A stretch of 64,000 nucleotides of DNA from Plasmodiophora brassicae (GCA_036867785.1 CP145423.1:558001-622000); one strand, 5' to 3'. Shown: positions 1 through 10,586, numbered from the stretch's first letter. Notes: generated from the sequence alone by a model not told the origin. A program made the numbers and translations.

Positions 1-1
1 G

Positions 2-1522
2 TACCAGCGGCCGGCTCTGCTGGACGACATTGGCGCCTGCTCGCTGATGTTCGCCTACGATCGTTGCTGGGCGCTGGACGCCGCCGAGCGGATGTTCCTG
101 GAGCGGTGCGCCGTGTCGGCACCGACGACGGCGATGCTCCACGTGATGATCGTGGCGTACCGGCGCCATGGGCGCCTGGGTGTCGCCGTCGACACGTTCG
201 AGCGCATGAAGGCGTCCGGGGTGCCGATCCCCGACAGGACACGCCAGAACATGCTCTGCGTGTATTCCAAGGCGGGCCTGGTTGACGAGGCGCTGGACCT
301 GTTCCGGTCGGCGACGACGAACGTTGACACGTCCGCCTTCGTCATGCTGGTGCAGGCGTGCGCGCGGGATCGTCCCGCGCTCGCCGACCTGCACCGGCAC
401 GCCATGGAGCGGTCGCTGATGCGTCAGGACGACGTTCTGGTTGCGTTCGTGTCCGCGTACCAGCACGCGGGCGACCTGCCCGCTATCCAGAACCTGCAGG
501 CGTATGCGTCGGGGACGCTCTTCTGGCAGCACGATGCGGTTCGCAGCGCGTTCATCCTGGCGTACGCGTACTGCAGCAGTATCGACCTGGCCGAACGCGT
601 GTTCGACGACCGGCGCGCGTCCTGCCTGACGTCCATGGTCGCCGCGTACGCCCAGCACGGGCTCCTGCCGGAAGCCATGGGCGCCTTCCGTCAGTTCACA
701 GGGGCCGGGTTGCGGCCGAACAGCAACGTGATCGGGCACCTCCTCCAAGCGTGCGCCCGTGCTGGCGCCCTGCACGAGGCAGCGGATCTCGTCTCGGCGC
801 ACGGTGCCCATTGGGCGCCGGGCCATGCCGTGCACGTCGTCGACCTGTACGGCAGGATCGGCGACCTGGACCACGCCGAGCGCCTCGCTGCCGACGACCT
901 GCTGTCGCTGATGACCGTTCTCGCCGCTTGCCGATCGCACAAAGACGTGGCTCGTGCCGAACGCGTTCTGGGCCGGATCCGATCGACGGCGCTGTCGCCG
1001 GCGAACGTGCTGGCGGCCGCCTACCGCATCATGTCGGACGTGTACGCGAGCGTTGGCCGTGCTGGCGATGTCGCCCAGCTGCACGACGAGATGCGGGCGA
1101 GGAACCTGACGGTTGTCCCCGGGAGGACCACGGTCATCGTCGACGACCGCGCCGTGCACTTCCGGTCCGGCGACGACGCACACGACCCGAACCTTCGCGA
1201 CGCCCATCGACGTCTGATGAAGGACCTCGAAGCGCACGGGTACGCCACTGACCCGTGCACGGTCGTGTCCAGCGAATCGCCGCTGGACGCGCGACGATCC
1301 GTTCGCGGGCACAGCGAGAAGCTCGCGCTAGCGTTCGCGCTCAGCGCCCCTCTGCCGGCGGGCGCCCCGATCCGCCTGGCGAAAACCACACGGGTCTGCC
1401 CCGATTGCCACGACGCCGCCAAGCGCGTCTCCCAGATCTACGACCGCGACGTCTACCTGCGGGACGAACGACGGCATCACCGGTTCCGGGACGGCCAGTG
1501 CTCCTGTGGAGACGTCTGGTAG
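2..1522 (+). CDS. DYW-type PPR protein (5' end outside window)
   Basis: The frame is open to the window edge, so the N-terminus is missing; 506 residues remain. Degenerate ~35-residue helical-hairpin PPR repeats fill the first ~300 residues, followed by E1/E2-like repeats. The C-terminus is a DYW deaminase-like domain: HSEKLALAF (zinc His and catalytic Glu), then CPDC, then HHRFRDGQCSCGDVW at the very end. DYW proteins bind organellar RNA and catalyse C-to-U editing in plants and some protists, so organellar editing is the inferred role. No targeting peptide can be judged because the start is absent. The last residues are DVW instead of DYW. The zinc and Glu positions look intact, so the domain is probably active. 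No intron is needed in the visible part. Confidence 0.9.
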   Translation, partial: YQRPALLDDIGACSLMFAYDRCWALDAAERMFLERCAVSAPTTAMLHVMIVAYRRHGRLGVAVDTFERMKASGVPIPDRTRQNMLCVYSKAGLVDEALDLFRSATTNVDTSAFVMLVQACARDRPALADLHRHAMERSLMRQDDVLVAFVSAYQHAGDLPAIQNLQAYASGTLFWQHDAVRSAFILAYAYCSSIDLAERVFDDRRASCLTSMVAAYAQHGLLPEAMGAFRQFTGAGLRPNSNVIGHLLQACARAGALHEAADLVSAHGAHWAPGHAVHVVDLYGRIGDLDHAERLAADDLLSLMTVLAACRSHKDVARAERVLGRIRSTALSPANVLAAAYRIMSDVYASVGRAGDVAQLHDEMRARNLTVVPGRTTVIVDDRAVHFRSGDDAHDPNLRDAHRRLMKDLEAHGYATDPCTVVSSESPLDARRSVRGHSEKLALAFALSAPLPAGAPIRLAKTTRVCPDCHDAAKRVSQIYDRDVYLRDERRHHRFRDGQCSCGDVW

Positions 1523-1708
1523 CGCGTTGACAATAATAAGCAGTCGACATCATCAGTCCGGGTGGAGTGGCACAACAACACAGGGTACTGTACATACGTT
1601 GGCCTTGCCGGGGACGATGGGGCTGGGACGGTCAGCGATCCGGAAGGTACCCACAGTCAGACGGGCGTATTTGGGCGGTGGTGGCGTGGACCGTCGTCGA
1701 CGACGCCC

Positions 1709-2410
1709 ATGTCGTGTCCGGCCCCTGACTTTGAGGGCGCCTATCGCCTCGTGCACGGCCAGCTGCTGGCGCTGCCGCCGACCCTGTCGTACCATTCGAT
1801 TCACCACACGTTCCAGGACGTGCTGCCGTGCTGCATCCAGCTGGCCCAGGAAGAGGGCCTGACGCCTGAACGGACGCTCCTCGTCAAAACCGCTGCGCTC
1901 TTCCACGACACAGGGTACGCGTTGCCGCGTGTTCGGAACCGGCCGCCAGCCTCACCACATGCACGCAGGTTCCTTGACCAGTACGACAAGAACGAGCCGT
2001 TCGGCGTGGAGCGGGCAAGGAAGTACCTGCCGCAGTTCGGGTACTCACCGCAGCAGATCGACGAGATCGCCAAGATCATCATGGTGACGGAGTGCATCGG
2101 GCCGGGGCACCAGGACCCCGGCGACGACATCTGCTGCCGGATCATGTGCGACGCCGACATGTACTCGATCGGGTCGGACTGCTACTTCCACAGGGCCGAA
2201 GGCCTGCGGCTGGAGATCATGCGGGTGAAGAAGAAGGTGCTGCCCGCGCGCGACTGGCACATCCGGAACCTGGACATGGTGAAGAACCACCACTTCTTCA
2301 CCGAGTCGGCGGAGCGGATCCTCGGGCCCGTGAAGCGCCAGAACATCGCCGAGATCGGCGCTCTGCTGTCCCGGGAACCGCAGACGACGACGACGACGGC
2401 TAAGCAATAG
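1709..2410 (+). CDS. HD-domain metal-dependent phosphohydrolase
   Basis: Two exons, 1709-1914 and 1969-2410 (54-nt intron), give 215 residues. Removing the intron turns a clumsy insert into the smooth family sequence HDTGFLDQYDKNE, which is why I accept it. HD-family metal ligands are visible: the early His in YHSIHHTF, the HD pair in LFHDTG, and a late Asp in CDADMYS. The family hydrolyses phosphate esters, often of nucleotides; the substrate cannot be told. The frame extends upstream to 1562, but that part reads like leader sequence, so the Met at 1709 (MSCPAPDF) is preferred. The C-terminus has a run of Thr. It lies 94 bases from the carrier gene and converges with it. Confidence 0.75.
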   Translation: MSCPAPDFEGAYRLVHGQLLALPPTLSYHSIHHTFQDVLPCCIQLAQEEGLTPERTLLVKTAALFHDTGYALPRVRNRPPASPHARRFLDQYDKNEPFGVERARKYLPQFGYSPQQIDEIAKIIMVTECIGPGHQDPGDDICCRIMCDADMYSIGSDCYFHRAEGLRLEIMRVKKKVLPARDWHIRNLDMVKNHHFFTESAERILGPVKRQNIAEIGALLSREPQTTTTTAKQ

Positions 2411-2503
2411 AACGCCGCTGTGGATGGTATCGATTCGCCGGAGCCATGCACATGGGGGCAGGGAAATACATTGTTTGAGATATGGCACCGCGCGCCGGCG
2501 CCG

Positions 2504-3613
2504 TCATTGGTGTAGGTGCTTGAGGACGCGCATGACTTCTTCGTACGCGAAGAACGTCAGCGCCGAGCTGGGAACGGTCTACAACGCGCGATGTCAACAA
2601 CGTTCGGGGCTTCGACGCGGGCGAACGCTCGCGCGACCTTCAGCAGTTGTGGCAGGAGCCCACGGTAGAAACCTTTGAAGCCGTCGTGCTTGTAGATGTG
2701 TGCCCAGACATCTCGCGTCGACTTGTACAGGTACGGGCTGCTGTTCCCTGCGGGCTGGTTCGTGGGCAGTTGCCGCTGGTACAATCGTGCCTTCGTGACC
2801 TGCAGCGGGTACGTCGCCGTGCTACTGAACATCTTGGCGACACCGCCCATGGCCAGGAAGTGCCCGGAATTCAGCTGGTCCTCATCGCGATCTGCCACGA
2901 AGTGCTCCAACGCCAAACGCTATGGATAAGGCGCGTCAGAACCAGCGTTCGCAGGCGCGAGCGAATGGGGACCTTCAGCTGCTCGTAGGCCATGAACTGA
3001 AGGGCGCCGTTCGATACGAGGGTCAGCGCAGCACCAAGCCCTCGGTACAGGGCCAGGAAGCCCTCTTCGCGTGTGATCCGCCTGAACGCGTCGACCATGC
3101 CCGTGTAATCGTGGCTGTTCGCGTTGCCAGACCGGAACTGGAGTTGCAGTCGCGTCTTGACCATCCAGATCCTGTCAGCACTGGGTCAGGGCGCGCGTGT
3201 GCTCTGAAACGCGAACAGGTCACGGACGGGTTCGTCAGAAAGCAGGTGGCGACGCCTGCAACGGCGGCGCTGGACAGGTGGTGCAACGGTCCCAGCGGTT
3301 GATCCGGCCCTCGATGTTCCACCCACAATCGTTTCGCGATGTTATAGAACCCAAAGTACGCGCCCCATGCGACGCCGGACCCGACCAGGTTGGGCCACAG
3401 GCCGATATACAGCGCCGACACGCCTTCCTGCCTAACAATGGTCGGGAACGCAGACAGGAACCCGTTGTAGGTCAGGCCGGCCGCCAGCCCCGACCGCTGC
3501 ACCTGCATGCGCGTCTTGACGAGGTCGAGCGGCTGCAGGATGGACTTGGAGAACACACCGGACACGACACCCGCCACCGCGTGCTGCCAGGGCAGCGTCG
3601 TGTCCAACGGCAT
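2504..3613 (-). CDS. Mitochondrial carrier, SLC25 family (folate/FAD/NAD-like)
   Basis: Four exons on the minus strand: 3613-3228, 3171-2973, 2919-2638 and 2578-2504 (introns 56, 53 and 59 nt), giving 313 residues, the usual carrier length. All three tripartite repeats carry the carrier signature: PLDLVKTRMQ, then NPIWMVKTRLQLQ across the first intron, then TYPLQVTKARLY. The NPIWMVKTR form of repeat 2 is typical of the SLC25A32/pyrimidine/NAD subgroup. The gene therefore probably moves a nucleotide-like cofactor across the inner mitochondrial membrane; the exact substrate is inference. The protein ends LKHLHQ. Splices were chosen because each restores a conserved carrier motif in frame. Confidence 0.88.
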
Positions 3614-3812
3614 CGGCGTGGCCCCGGCCCCCCGTGCGGCAACTACACACCGACTGCAGCGCAGTGCCACTGCTGTCCCAGTCGCGCACTGGACGCAGTC
3701 TCCCACTCTCGCGCGCCCTGACCCGGCGCACAAAATAATGGATCGATGATGCAGATCATCACCCCACACTGCCAGACGTATAGTAGCGGCGGCGGTCATT
3801 CTCGCAAAGCGG

Positions 3813-4634
3813 TCACGTTGATTGGATTTGTCGTTGGACCTCGTGGCGCAGCTGCCGGAGCAGGTGCGCCTCGCGAGCGGCGTACGAAGCGACGAGGTCG
3901 CGGGCGCGTTTCTCGTCGGCGAGCGCCTGCTGCAGGCGGTCGTGCAGAGCGGCGGAGCGCTGCTGTTCGGCGTGGAGTTCGGCCTCGAGGCGTTCGCCGG
4001 CGAGCGCCTGCGCCTCGAGGATTTCGATCTCGGCGGCGACGGCCTCGAAGTCGTCGAGGGCGACCTGGCCACGGTTCTCGCGCAGCTGCTCGACCTGGAT
4101 CGCCGCGTCACTGCATGAGCAACGCGTTGGCTAGCGTGGGTTAACCCGTACCTTGCTGATAATATGCTTGGAGGCGCAGAGCCGGCTGTGGAGCACTTCC
4201 TGGTCGATTTCCTCGTGCAGCTCGGACAGGCGCTGCTCCAGGCGGTCGTTGCGCTGGCGTGTCAGACGCAACTGTTCCAGGGTCTCCCAGGACCGCTCCA
4301 GCAGGTCGGTCTTTTCTTCACGAAGCAGTCGGCACTTATTGCTGACGTCTTCGAGTTGCCTCTCAAGGGTCGACATGCGCTGTGCTGCCCCGCACGCCTT
4401 CTCGGCGACTGCTTCCAGCTCCTTGCGTCGGGTTTGCAGAGATTCGACCTCCTGGGCAAGCGCGTCGGCTCTGTGGTTGGCGACCTGGACCGCGTTCTGC
4501 AGGGTGGCGACTGTTTCGCCGAGGAACGCATTCTCAGTCAGGACGGCGTCCAGTCGGGCTGAGCGAGGGCAGTTCGCCGCTGTGCACTGCTGCTGAGCCT
4601 GCCTCTTTGCCTTCGTCGTCGACGCAGACGTCAT
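3813..4634 (-). CDS. Coiled-coil protein of unknown function
   Basis: Two exons, 4634-4152 and 4094-3813 (57-nt intron, phase 0), 254 residues. From about residue 30 to the end the sequence is continuous heptad-rich coiled coil, with Leu or Ala at core positions and dense Glu/Arg/Gln, for example LERQLEDVSNKCRLLREE and LERSWETLEQLRL. The splice joins HIISK to VEQLREN and keeps the heptads running. No catalytic or localisation domain is seen. The frame is open upstream to 4847, so a longer start is possible. The role is unknown; a structural or cytoskeletal scaffold would fit. Confidence 0.65.
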
Positions 4635-5137
4635 CGCCCGCCTAGCATCACAGCTGGCAACTTTCCTGGGGCACATGCACTCTGCTGTTCCCGCGTGCAA
4701 CAGCCGCTGACGTGCAGTCACAGGCAATCGACGCAGCGGGCTCCACTGCACCAGGTGAACCCACTCATCGGACAGTAACCTCCCGTTCAGCAAGGACGTA
4801 AATCCCAACCCGAAGGAACGCGCAATCGGCTTGAAGACCTGTGGCAACTTGGCGAGGAATTAACCGCCTTCGGCGCAGCTTGTTCGCCCCGGTTTCCTGT
4901 CGAGTGGACAGAAACCCGCTATCGATCTCCGATCCGCACGATGAGGTCAACGTGAGCCCAACGCCGACTAGACCCAGCAAAGCATGTCATCTGACGTCCA
5001 CAATTCGCTTACCTAGCAATATGTGGAGTGTGGCGAACCCATCGATACGGATGGCAGCAGCAGTAGATTGTTTTATCAGCGACGCGCCGTTGCCTAGAAT
5101 GCTGAGCACAGTAGGTCGTGCGACAGGTGGGGCAACT
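4635..5137. other. No supported gene
   Basis: This is the region between the coiled-coil gene and the MORN gene, both on the minus strand. Only short open frames with no family resemblance are present. It presumably contains the 5' leader of the coiled-coil gene and the 3' end of the MORN gene. Confidence 0.4.
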
Positions 5138-5989
5138 TCAAGAGGAGGATTCTGTCTTGAATTGCTCTACGAGTAGTTGGTCGAGAGACTGATCATCATC
5201 ATCGTCGTCGTCGTCGTCGTTGTTGTCGCGCTGACGTTTCCGAGAAGCAGCCGGCATGTTCAATATGGCACATTTCGGTGTCCACTCGTCAAGGCGGGTG
5301 ACGTGCCCCATCTCATCGACCACCTGGCCGCGGAACATCCCTATAGCAGTGTCTGCTCTAGGAGCCCACGAGGCGAATCCCCCGTCAAGGGTACGCCCGT
5401 CCGACAGGACAGCACGGCCGCGACCTTCGAACCAACCCTGGCGCCACTGGCCCTTCAGGACCTGCCCGCCCGTATCGGACCACTTCCCCTGCCCATGTCG
5501 CTTGTCGTTGACCCAGTGCCCTTTGTACCGCCACCCATCTGCATGGCATGCTACGCCGTACCCGTCCTGCCTGCCGCATTTGTATCTCCCACGATAGCTG
5601 TACGACCCGTCGGTTGTCAGATACCGGCCTTCCCCATGACGCCTGCCGTTATGCCACTGCCCCGAGTACGTCCGTTGACCTGGAACGGTGAACCGCCCAC
5701 ACCCATGCGGGACCTTGACCTGGGCGGCGCCGTTCCACTGCTGGATGACATCGCCGCCGTATGTAAACCCTTCCGTGTTGTGGACCCAGTCCGAGCCGAG
5801 GCGGCGCCAATGCCGTTCGTCAATACAAACAGCAGGTACAGGCAGCTGGGGCGGCGAGGCGACTAGCTGCTGGGCAGGACGTCGCAGACCGTCCTCCTGC
5901 CCGGCCGCCTGCGGTTGACGAACAGTACCGGCGATAACGGCAGCGATGGCGGACAACGTCACGACCGCGATGGTGCCGCCAGCCTTCAT
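5138..5989 (-). CDS. MORN-repeat protein with N-terminal membrane segment
   Basis: Single exon, 283 residues, starting at MKAGGTIAVV. A hydrophobic stretch (about residues 5-23) looks like a signal anchor or signal peptide. Residues ~90-210 hold about five MORN-type repeats, for example YSGQWHNGRRHGEGRY, YRGRYKCGRQDGYG and YKGHWVNDKRHGQGKW. The C-terminus is basic and then strongly acidic: a run of Asp encoded by an imperfect trinucleotide repeat near 5190-5225. MORN repeats commonly bind lipids or tether membranes to cytoskeleton, so a membrane-associated scaffold is a reasonable inference. The Asp run could vary in length. Confidence 0.78.
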   Translation of the reverse strand: MKAGGTIAVVTLSAIAAVIAGTVRQPQAAGQEDGLRRPAQQLVASPPQLPVPAVCIDERHWRRLGSDWVHNTEGFTYGGDVIQQWNGAAQVKVPHGCGRFTVPGQRTYSGQWHNGRRHGEGRYLTTDGSYSYRGRYKCGRQDGYGVACHADGWRYKGHWVNDKRHGQGKWSDTGGQVLKGQWRQGWFEGRGRAVLSDGRTLDGGFASWAPRADTAIGMFRGQVVDEMGHVTRLDEWTPKCAILNMPAASRKRQRDNNDDDDDDDDDQSLDQLLVEQFKTESSS

Positions 5990-6079
5990 CCCGCTTCGCT
6001 GTCGCAAGGAGGTGGGCGTCGTCAACTGACGCGACCGGCGTTTGCGGCTGCACTCCTTTTGGTGTCGCTAATTGTGTCG

Positions 6080-6640
6080 TCCGAGCCAGCACATGATCAG
6101 CCCACTCAGCAAGAAACGCTTCGGCGCTCTGGCAAGACGTTCCCTGTCGACATGTTTCGCGCGTACCGGACACCCAGCACGGCGATTGGCGCTGGTGTTG
6201 ACGTCACGATGGATCAGGGACACCATCATAGCTGCTGACAACGCGCGCTGGCCCTGCGTATATGGCTACAGAGGAACACGCGTTCTGACTTCCATGCGTT
6301 CCGCGCCATGGGGTTTTCATCATCATTCCCACGGCGAAGCGGTTCCGAACTCGCGAACGCCGGCCGACTCCATTGTTTCATCGACACCCTGTACAGAGCA
6401 AGCGTAACGACGTCATTTATTGCTGTACCTGTACACAATTTCGACGATCCGTGTTGCCTCTAGCGTCTCCGGCTGCTGGATCCTGAAAAGAGCACCGACA
6501 TTGTGGACTGGGCAACTCCACGTCTGCGCGCAGGCTATACCTGGTGGGGAACCAGGCACCAAACCGTCGCGCCTGTTTACGGTCGGACCTTCCAGTAGAT
6601 GCTTGACTGACGTTGAACACTACCGCGCCATCACCCTCCT
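6080..6640. repeat. Degenerate tail of the 2.63 kb array unit
   Basis: Stretches here match, at reduced identity, the tail of the third array unit at 13,390-13,800. Shared blocks include TTTCGCGCGTACCG, TATGGCTA followed by GAGGAACACGCG, and CGGCATTGTGGACT-like sequence. No gene is recognised. Sequence 6640-7007 between this block and copy 1 shows nothing I can assign. Confidence 0.6.
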
Positions 6641-7308
6641 CGTCGTCTACCGGGTCTACCTGCTGCTGCAGAACGCCGCCCTACGGGTATACTTCGACGT
6701 GCTCCCCGGCAAGGACGCCATGTTCGCCACGTCCAACAAAATCGGGGTCGCCATGGAGGTAGTCGGGAACGCGACAATGAGTGCCCAGTCGTGCGAATCG
6801 TGACCGCTGACCTTTGTGTGCGCAGATCGTTAACTTCGTCATGGTGAATCGCGTAGAGCGACAGAGGAGAGGGATATCGTCTACCGAGGTTGCTGCCATC
6901 AGGGCGCTCGAATCATGAGCACAGTTCAATAAACTGTTCCAAATGATCATTCCCCGTCAGAATTGCCCTGATCCGGGTCACCACGTCTGCCACCGGACCG
7001 TTCGCCTGGAAATCCTCGTGTGTATGGTCCCCCATCATTGCATGATTTACCACTGATCGGGCACAAAGCCTCCCCGCTCGCGTTCATCACCTGGCCGCCT
7101 GCCGGATGGGCAGCGCTGGCGTTCCCAGCAGTTGGGAATGGATCTCGATCCGTCCGCCAGAACGTGGGATCGGGGGGCGGTCCAGGTAGCGTAAGAGGGC
7201 GCTCACGAATCTCGTTCCTTGTTCCGTTCGGCCGATCGGCCGACGGGGGGTGCCTGTCACCCCGACGCAACGTTATTTCGATAGTGGTCGTCGACCGGAC
7301 GCGACAAG

Positions 7309-7959
7309 ATGCACGCGATCAAGGCTGGAGCGCTGGGCTTCGTGGCGGGACTCGCGATCCGCGAGCTCATCGAATGTACGGGGGAACAGTGTGCACCAGG
7401 TGGCGCTGCTCCTGCTGACTGTTGCCACGTGCGCCTCATAGGCTGGCGTCGACGACACCGCCCGTCACCGCGTGTCGTCGCGTCATCGACCGTCGCGCCC
7501 CTGGCACCAGCTGTGCCAACTGTCAAACCGGCACCGCCGGCGCCCCCTGCCCCTGCTGTACGCGCACCACCACCAGCACCCCCTGCGCCTGCAGTACGCC
7601 CACCACCGCCAGCGCCCCCTGCGCCTGCTGTACCCGTACCACCGACGGCACCACCTCAGGCGCCCGCTGTGCCACGTCGTGCTCCTGCCCAAGTGGAACC
7701 GCAGGGGCCAGCTCAACCGCGTACTGCATCGATCGCCAAGGCGAGCACGTCGTTGCTCGACGAGTTGCAAGCCGCAGTGAATCGCCGCCGCTCATCCACC
7801 AACAGCTGTGCCGACGCAAGCAACGCCTGCACCGGCTCGGTCACGTTCAAACCTCTGCCAGCGAAACAGGCGGCGGCCGGGGCGACGCCGGGCAACTTCC
7901 GAGACGAACTGGCACGCGCTATGCAACGTCGCCGAGCGTCGCTGGGCGCCGACGAATGA
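7309..7959 (+). CDS. Proline-rich protein with two WH2-like segments, copy 1
   Basis: 216 residues. The N-terminus MHAIKAGALGFVAG is weakly hydrophobic. Residues ~65-125 are a Pro/Ala-rich tract of PPAPPAPAV-type repeats that would suit profilin or SH3 binding. After it come two short amphipathic helices ending in basic triplets: SLLDELQAAVNRRR and GNFRDELARAMQRRR. They resemble WH2/GAB-type G-actin-binding or formin DAD motifs. A proline tract plus WH2-like helices suggests an actin-assembly factor, but that is inference from pattern only. A 66-nt in-frame GT/AG segment (7376-7441) could be an intron. Compared with copies 2 and 3 it has a net gain of three residues, within a remodelled proline tract. 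Confidence 0.6.
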   Translation: MHAIKAGALGFVAGLAIRELIECTGEQCAPGGAAPADCCHVRLIGWRRRHRPSPRVVASSTVAPLAPAVPTVKPAPPAPPAPAVRAPPPAPPAPAVRPPPPAPPAPAVPVPPTAPPQAPAVPRRAPAQVEPQGPAQPRTASIAKASTSLLDELQAAVNRRRSSTNSCADASNACTGSVTFKPLPAKQAAAGATPGNFRDELARAMQRRRASLGADE

Positions 7960-8400
7960 GGAAGACGCCAGACATTATACAACTCCATACGTTGGACACG
8001 AAGCAAATGATGCTGTGTGATGAGGGCGTATGGTGCGTTGTAGAGTCCCCCTACAGGTCGCAGGTCCGGGCACGACCGCACCTATCAGGCGCGTGGTCGC
8101 CTGAGCCGACCTGGCCGTGCGCCGCTCGACGCGTTCGGCTACGTCTCTGCCGACACGTTTCGCGCGTACCGTACATACGTGAAACCATGAGGTGGTTAGC
8201 GCCCCGGTGCTGATGTCACGCTTCTGAATGTTTGTACAAGATGGATCGGGGCGCCATAGCTGCTGGCTGTCGGCGTTTGGTTAAGAGCGCACGCCCTGGC
8301 TCTGTGTACGGCTGTCGAGCAACACGTTGCGACTACCAGGCGCTCCGGCCCCTGTGAGGTTTCATCGGATCAGGCGACCGCGTGCCTGTCCGGTACGGCC

Positions 8401-8880
8401 ATGCCTGGACGTTTACATCCATGGGAACGCGTTCGCGAAAGCGTCCTACGTCTCATGTCGGCTATTAACATCCCTGACATGTCCCGTGTCCTCGCCGCTC
8501 ACGACCTGATACCCGCTCCCGTCGACGTTATGCTGTTGCGGTTCACGTTATCGTTGCATTTGCTCATTGGCGTTCGAGTTCAGCTTACTATGGGCACATT
8601 GCTACCGGACCTGAAGCAGCTCGATGCCTTGCTGCAATTGGAGAAGGTTGTGGCGCTCATCGTGATAAACGTTTACTGGTGGAGGAATCCTCTGGACCGA
8701 ATTCTCGCAATGATACGAATTCGGGGCACTCCCGTCATCGAGAACTGTGCGGAATCGTTTGATGGCCTGGCGTTCCGGGGCATCCTGGCGATGATGTGCG
8801 CTCAGCATGCCACGTACCCGGTCCAGTCATCGTCAGCGTATGCCCAGAAAGCGGGCAAGATGGTTGGCCCGTCCAATTAG
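8401..8880 (+). CDS. Hypothetical 159-residue open frame (array copy 1)
   Basis: Open frame from MPGRLHPWERV, with a leucine-rich middle (MLLRFTLSLHLLIGVRV, QLEKVVALIVINVYW). Composition is protein-like, but no family is recognised and no homologue with changes exists in the window to test selection, because copy 2 is identical. It could be an exon of a longer spliced gene. Treat as doubtful. Confidence 0.3.
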   Translation: MPGRLHPWERVRESVLRLMSAINIPDMSRVLAAHDLIPAPVDVMLLRFTLSLHLLIGVRVQLTMGTLLPDLKQLDALLQLEKVVALIVINVYWWRNPLDRILAMIRIRGTPVIENCAESFDGLAFRGILAMMCAQHATYPVQSSSAYAQKAGKMVGPSN

Positions 8881-9944
8881 GTTTGCAACCGTCTCTGCCT
8901 GACACATGAGTTGACGTATGCCGTCGTCGTAGGCATATTAGCCGTTCTGGACTGCCCGATGACAGCAAGACGTCACGGCCGACCGATACGACAGGACTAT
9001 GACGTCCGTTGCAGCAGCACTGAATCCTTCTTCAGTAGGATGACGGAGCCTATTTCCCTGCAATCGTCCGCTACATCTGGCCATGACGCCCCCCCTGCTA
9101 TCCCGTTGCCCCCTGAATCAGTTACCTCGGACGACTTCAGTTGCCACTGAAGAGCCTGTCCCCCGCTTGCGGTGGATCTGTCAGACGTCGTAGTCAGGAC
9201 GGCGCCTGCCCGTTTGACCTCGTATGTCGACATGTTGCTGGTCAACGCGATGACAGTTTCATGGGTCGTTCTCCAGCCGGTGGTGCCGTACAACGGTCGC
9301 GCCCACGATAAACTCGCGGTACATACAGGTTGACGATCGTGTGAGCGGCCGGCCCGGGTCGAACCTTCCTGCCTTCGTCGCTGATGAGCCGTGCCTGCAG
9401 GGCGTATGTGGAGCAGTCTTCCCCAGCAGTCGAGCGTCGAGTGCCGCCTGCCGTCTGGACACGGCGCGTTCGACCTCGTTTCGGATTTGAGCACGTCCGG
9501 GTCAGGATAGCGAGAATGCGACTGGATCGAGAATCGGGTCAGTACGTCGGTCAGCTGGCTCCACGCCAATGCCCGCGTTGTCGCATGGCGCTTCCCTTCC
9601 CCATCGGTCGCAAGCCGCCTGCGAAGACGTCGTTCGTCTGTAAATCCTCGTGTGTGTGTGGCCCGTCATCGTAGCACGGTATAGGAGAGATCGGGCACAA
9701 AGCTTCCCCTTTCGCGCCCACCACCTGACCGCCTGCCGGATGGGCAGCGCAGGCGTTCCCCAGGAATCGGGCATGGACCTCGTTCCGTCGGCCAGAACGT
9801 GGGATCGGCGAGGCGGTCCGGGTAACATAAGCAGGCGATCACGAATCTCGTTCCTTCTTCCGTTCGGCCGATCGGCCGACGGGGGGTGCCTGTCACCCCG
9901 ACGCAACGTTATTTCGATAGTGGTCGTCGACGAAGAGTAACAAG

Positions 9945-10586
9945 ATGCACGCGATCAAGGCTGGAGCGCTGGGCTTCGTGGCGGGACTCGCGATCCGCGA
10001 GCTCATGGAATGTACGGGGGAACAGTGTGCACCAGGTGGCGCTGCTCCTGCTGACTGTTGCCACGTGCGCCTCATAGGCTGGCGTCGACGACACCGCCCG
10101 TCACCGCGTGTCGTCGCGTCGTCGACCGTCGCGTCCCTGGCACCAGCTGTGCCAACCGTCAAACCGGCGCCCCCTGCCCCTGCTGTACGCGCACCACCAC
10201 CAGCGCCCCCTGCGCCTGCAGTACGCCCACCACCGCCGGCGCCCCCTGCGCCTGCTGCACCAGCACCACCGGCGGCACCACCTCAGGCGCCCGCTGTGCC
10301 ACGTCGTCTTCCAGCACAAGTGGAACAGCAGGGACCAGCTCCACAGCGTACGACATCGATCGCCAAAGCGAGCAGCACGTTGCTCGACGAGTTGCAAGCC
10401 GCAGTGAATCGCCGCCGCTCATCCACCAACAGCTGTGCCGACGCAAGCAACGCCTGCACCGGGTCGGTCACGTTCAAACCTCTGCCAGCGAAACAGCCGG
10501 CGGCCGGAGCGACGACGGGCAACTTCCGAGACGAACTGGCACGCGCTATGCAACGTCGCCGAGCGTCGCTGGGCGCCGACGAATGA
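9945..10586 (+). CDS. Proline-rich protein with two WH2-like segments, copy 2
   Basis: 213 residues. The first ~190 match copy 3 (TLLDELQAAVNRRR, KQPAAGATTG), while the C-terminus (AMQRRRASLGADE, stop TGA) matches copy 1. This gene is therefore a direct fusion of the other two, with the join inside the last helix-coding stretch. Domain content is as for copy 1: hydrophobic start, proline tract, two basic amphipathic segments. Confidence 0.6.
   Translation: MHAIKAGALGFVAGLAIRELMECTGEQCAPGGAAPADCCHVRLIGWRRRHRPSPRVVASSTVASLAPAVPTVKPAPPAPAVRAPPPAPPAPAVRPPPPAPPAPAAPAPPAAPPQAPAVPRRLPAQVEQQGPAPQRTTSIAKASSTLLDELQAAVNRRRSSTNSCADASNACTGSVTFKPLPAKQPAAGATTGNFRDELARAMQRRRASLGADE

Larger units (their letters stand above)
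7008..9643. repeat. Tandem array unit, copy 1
   Basis: First full unit. Its 5' part (to about 7,889) differs by scattered substitutions and a 9-base length change from copies 2 and 3. Its 3' part (about 7,889-9,640) appears identical to the matching part of copy 2. It contains the proline-rich gene and a 159-residue open frame. From ~8,890 to 9,640 no convincing gene is seen. Confidence 0.85.

Noticed and set aside
7422-8213. Cys/Thr-rich 263-residue frame overlapping the proline-rich gene
   Set aside because: It is the other-frame reading of the proline-codon repeats, which yields Cys-Thr-Arg strings; it does not respect any domain.
8997-9569. 190-residue minus-strand open frame in the array, repeated at 11,624-12,196
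   Set aside because: Composition is like random translation of GC-rich DNA, there is no family resemblance, and the copies are identical only because the DNA was just duplicated.
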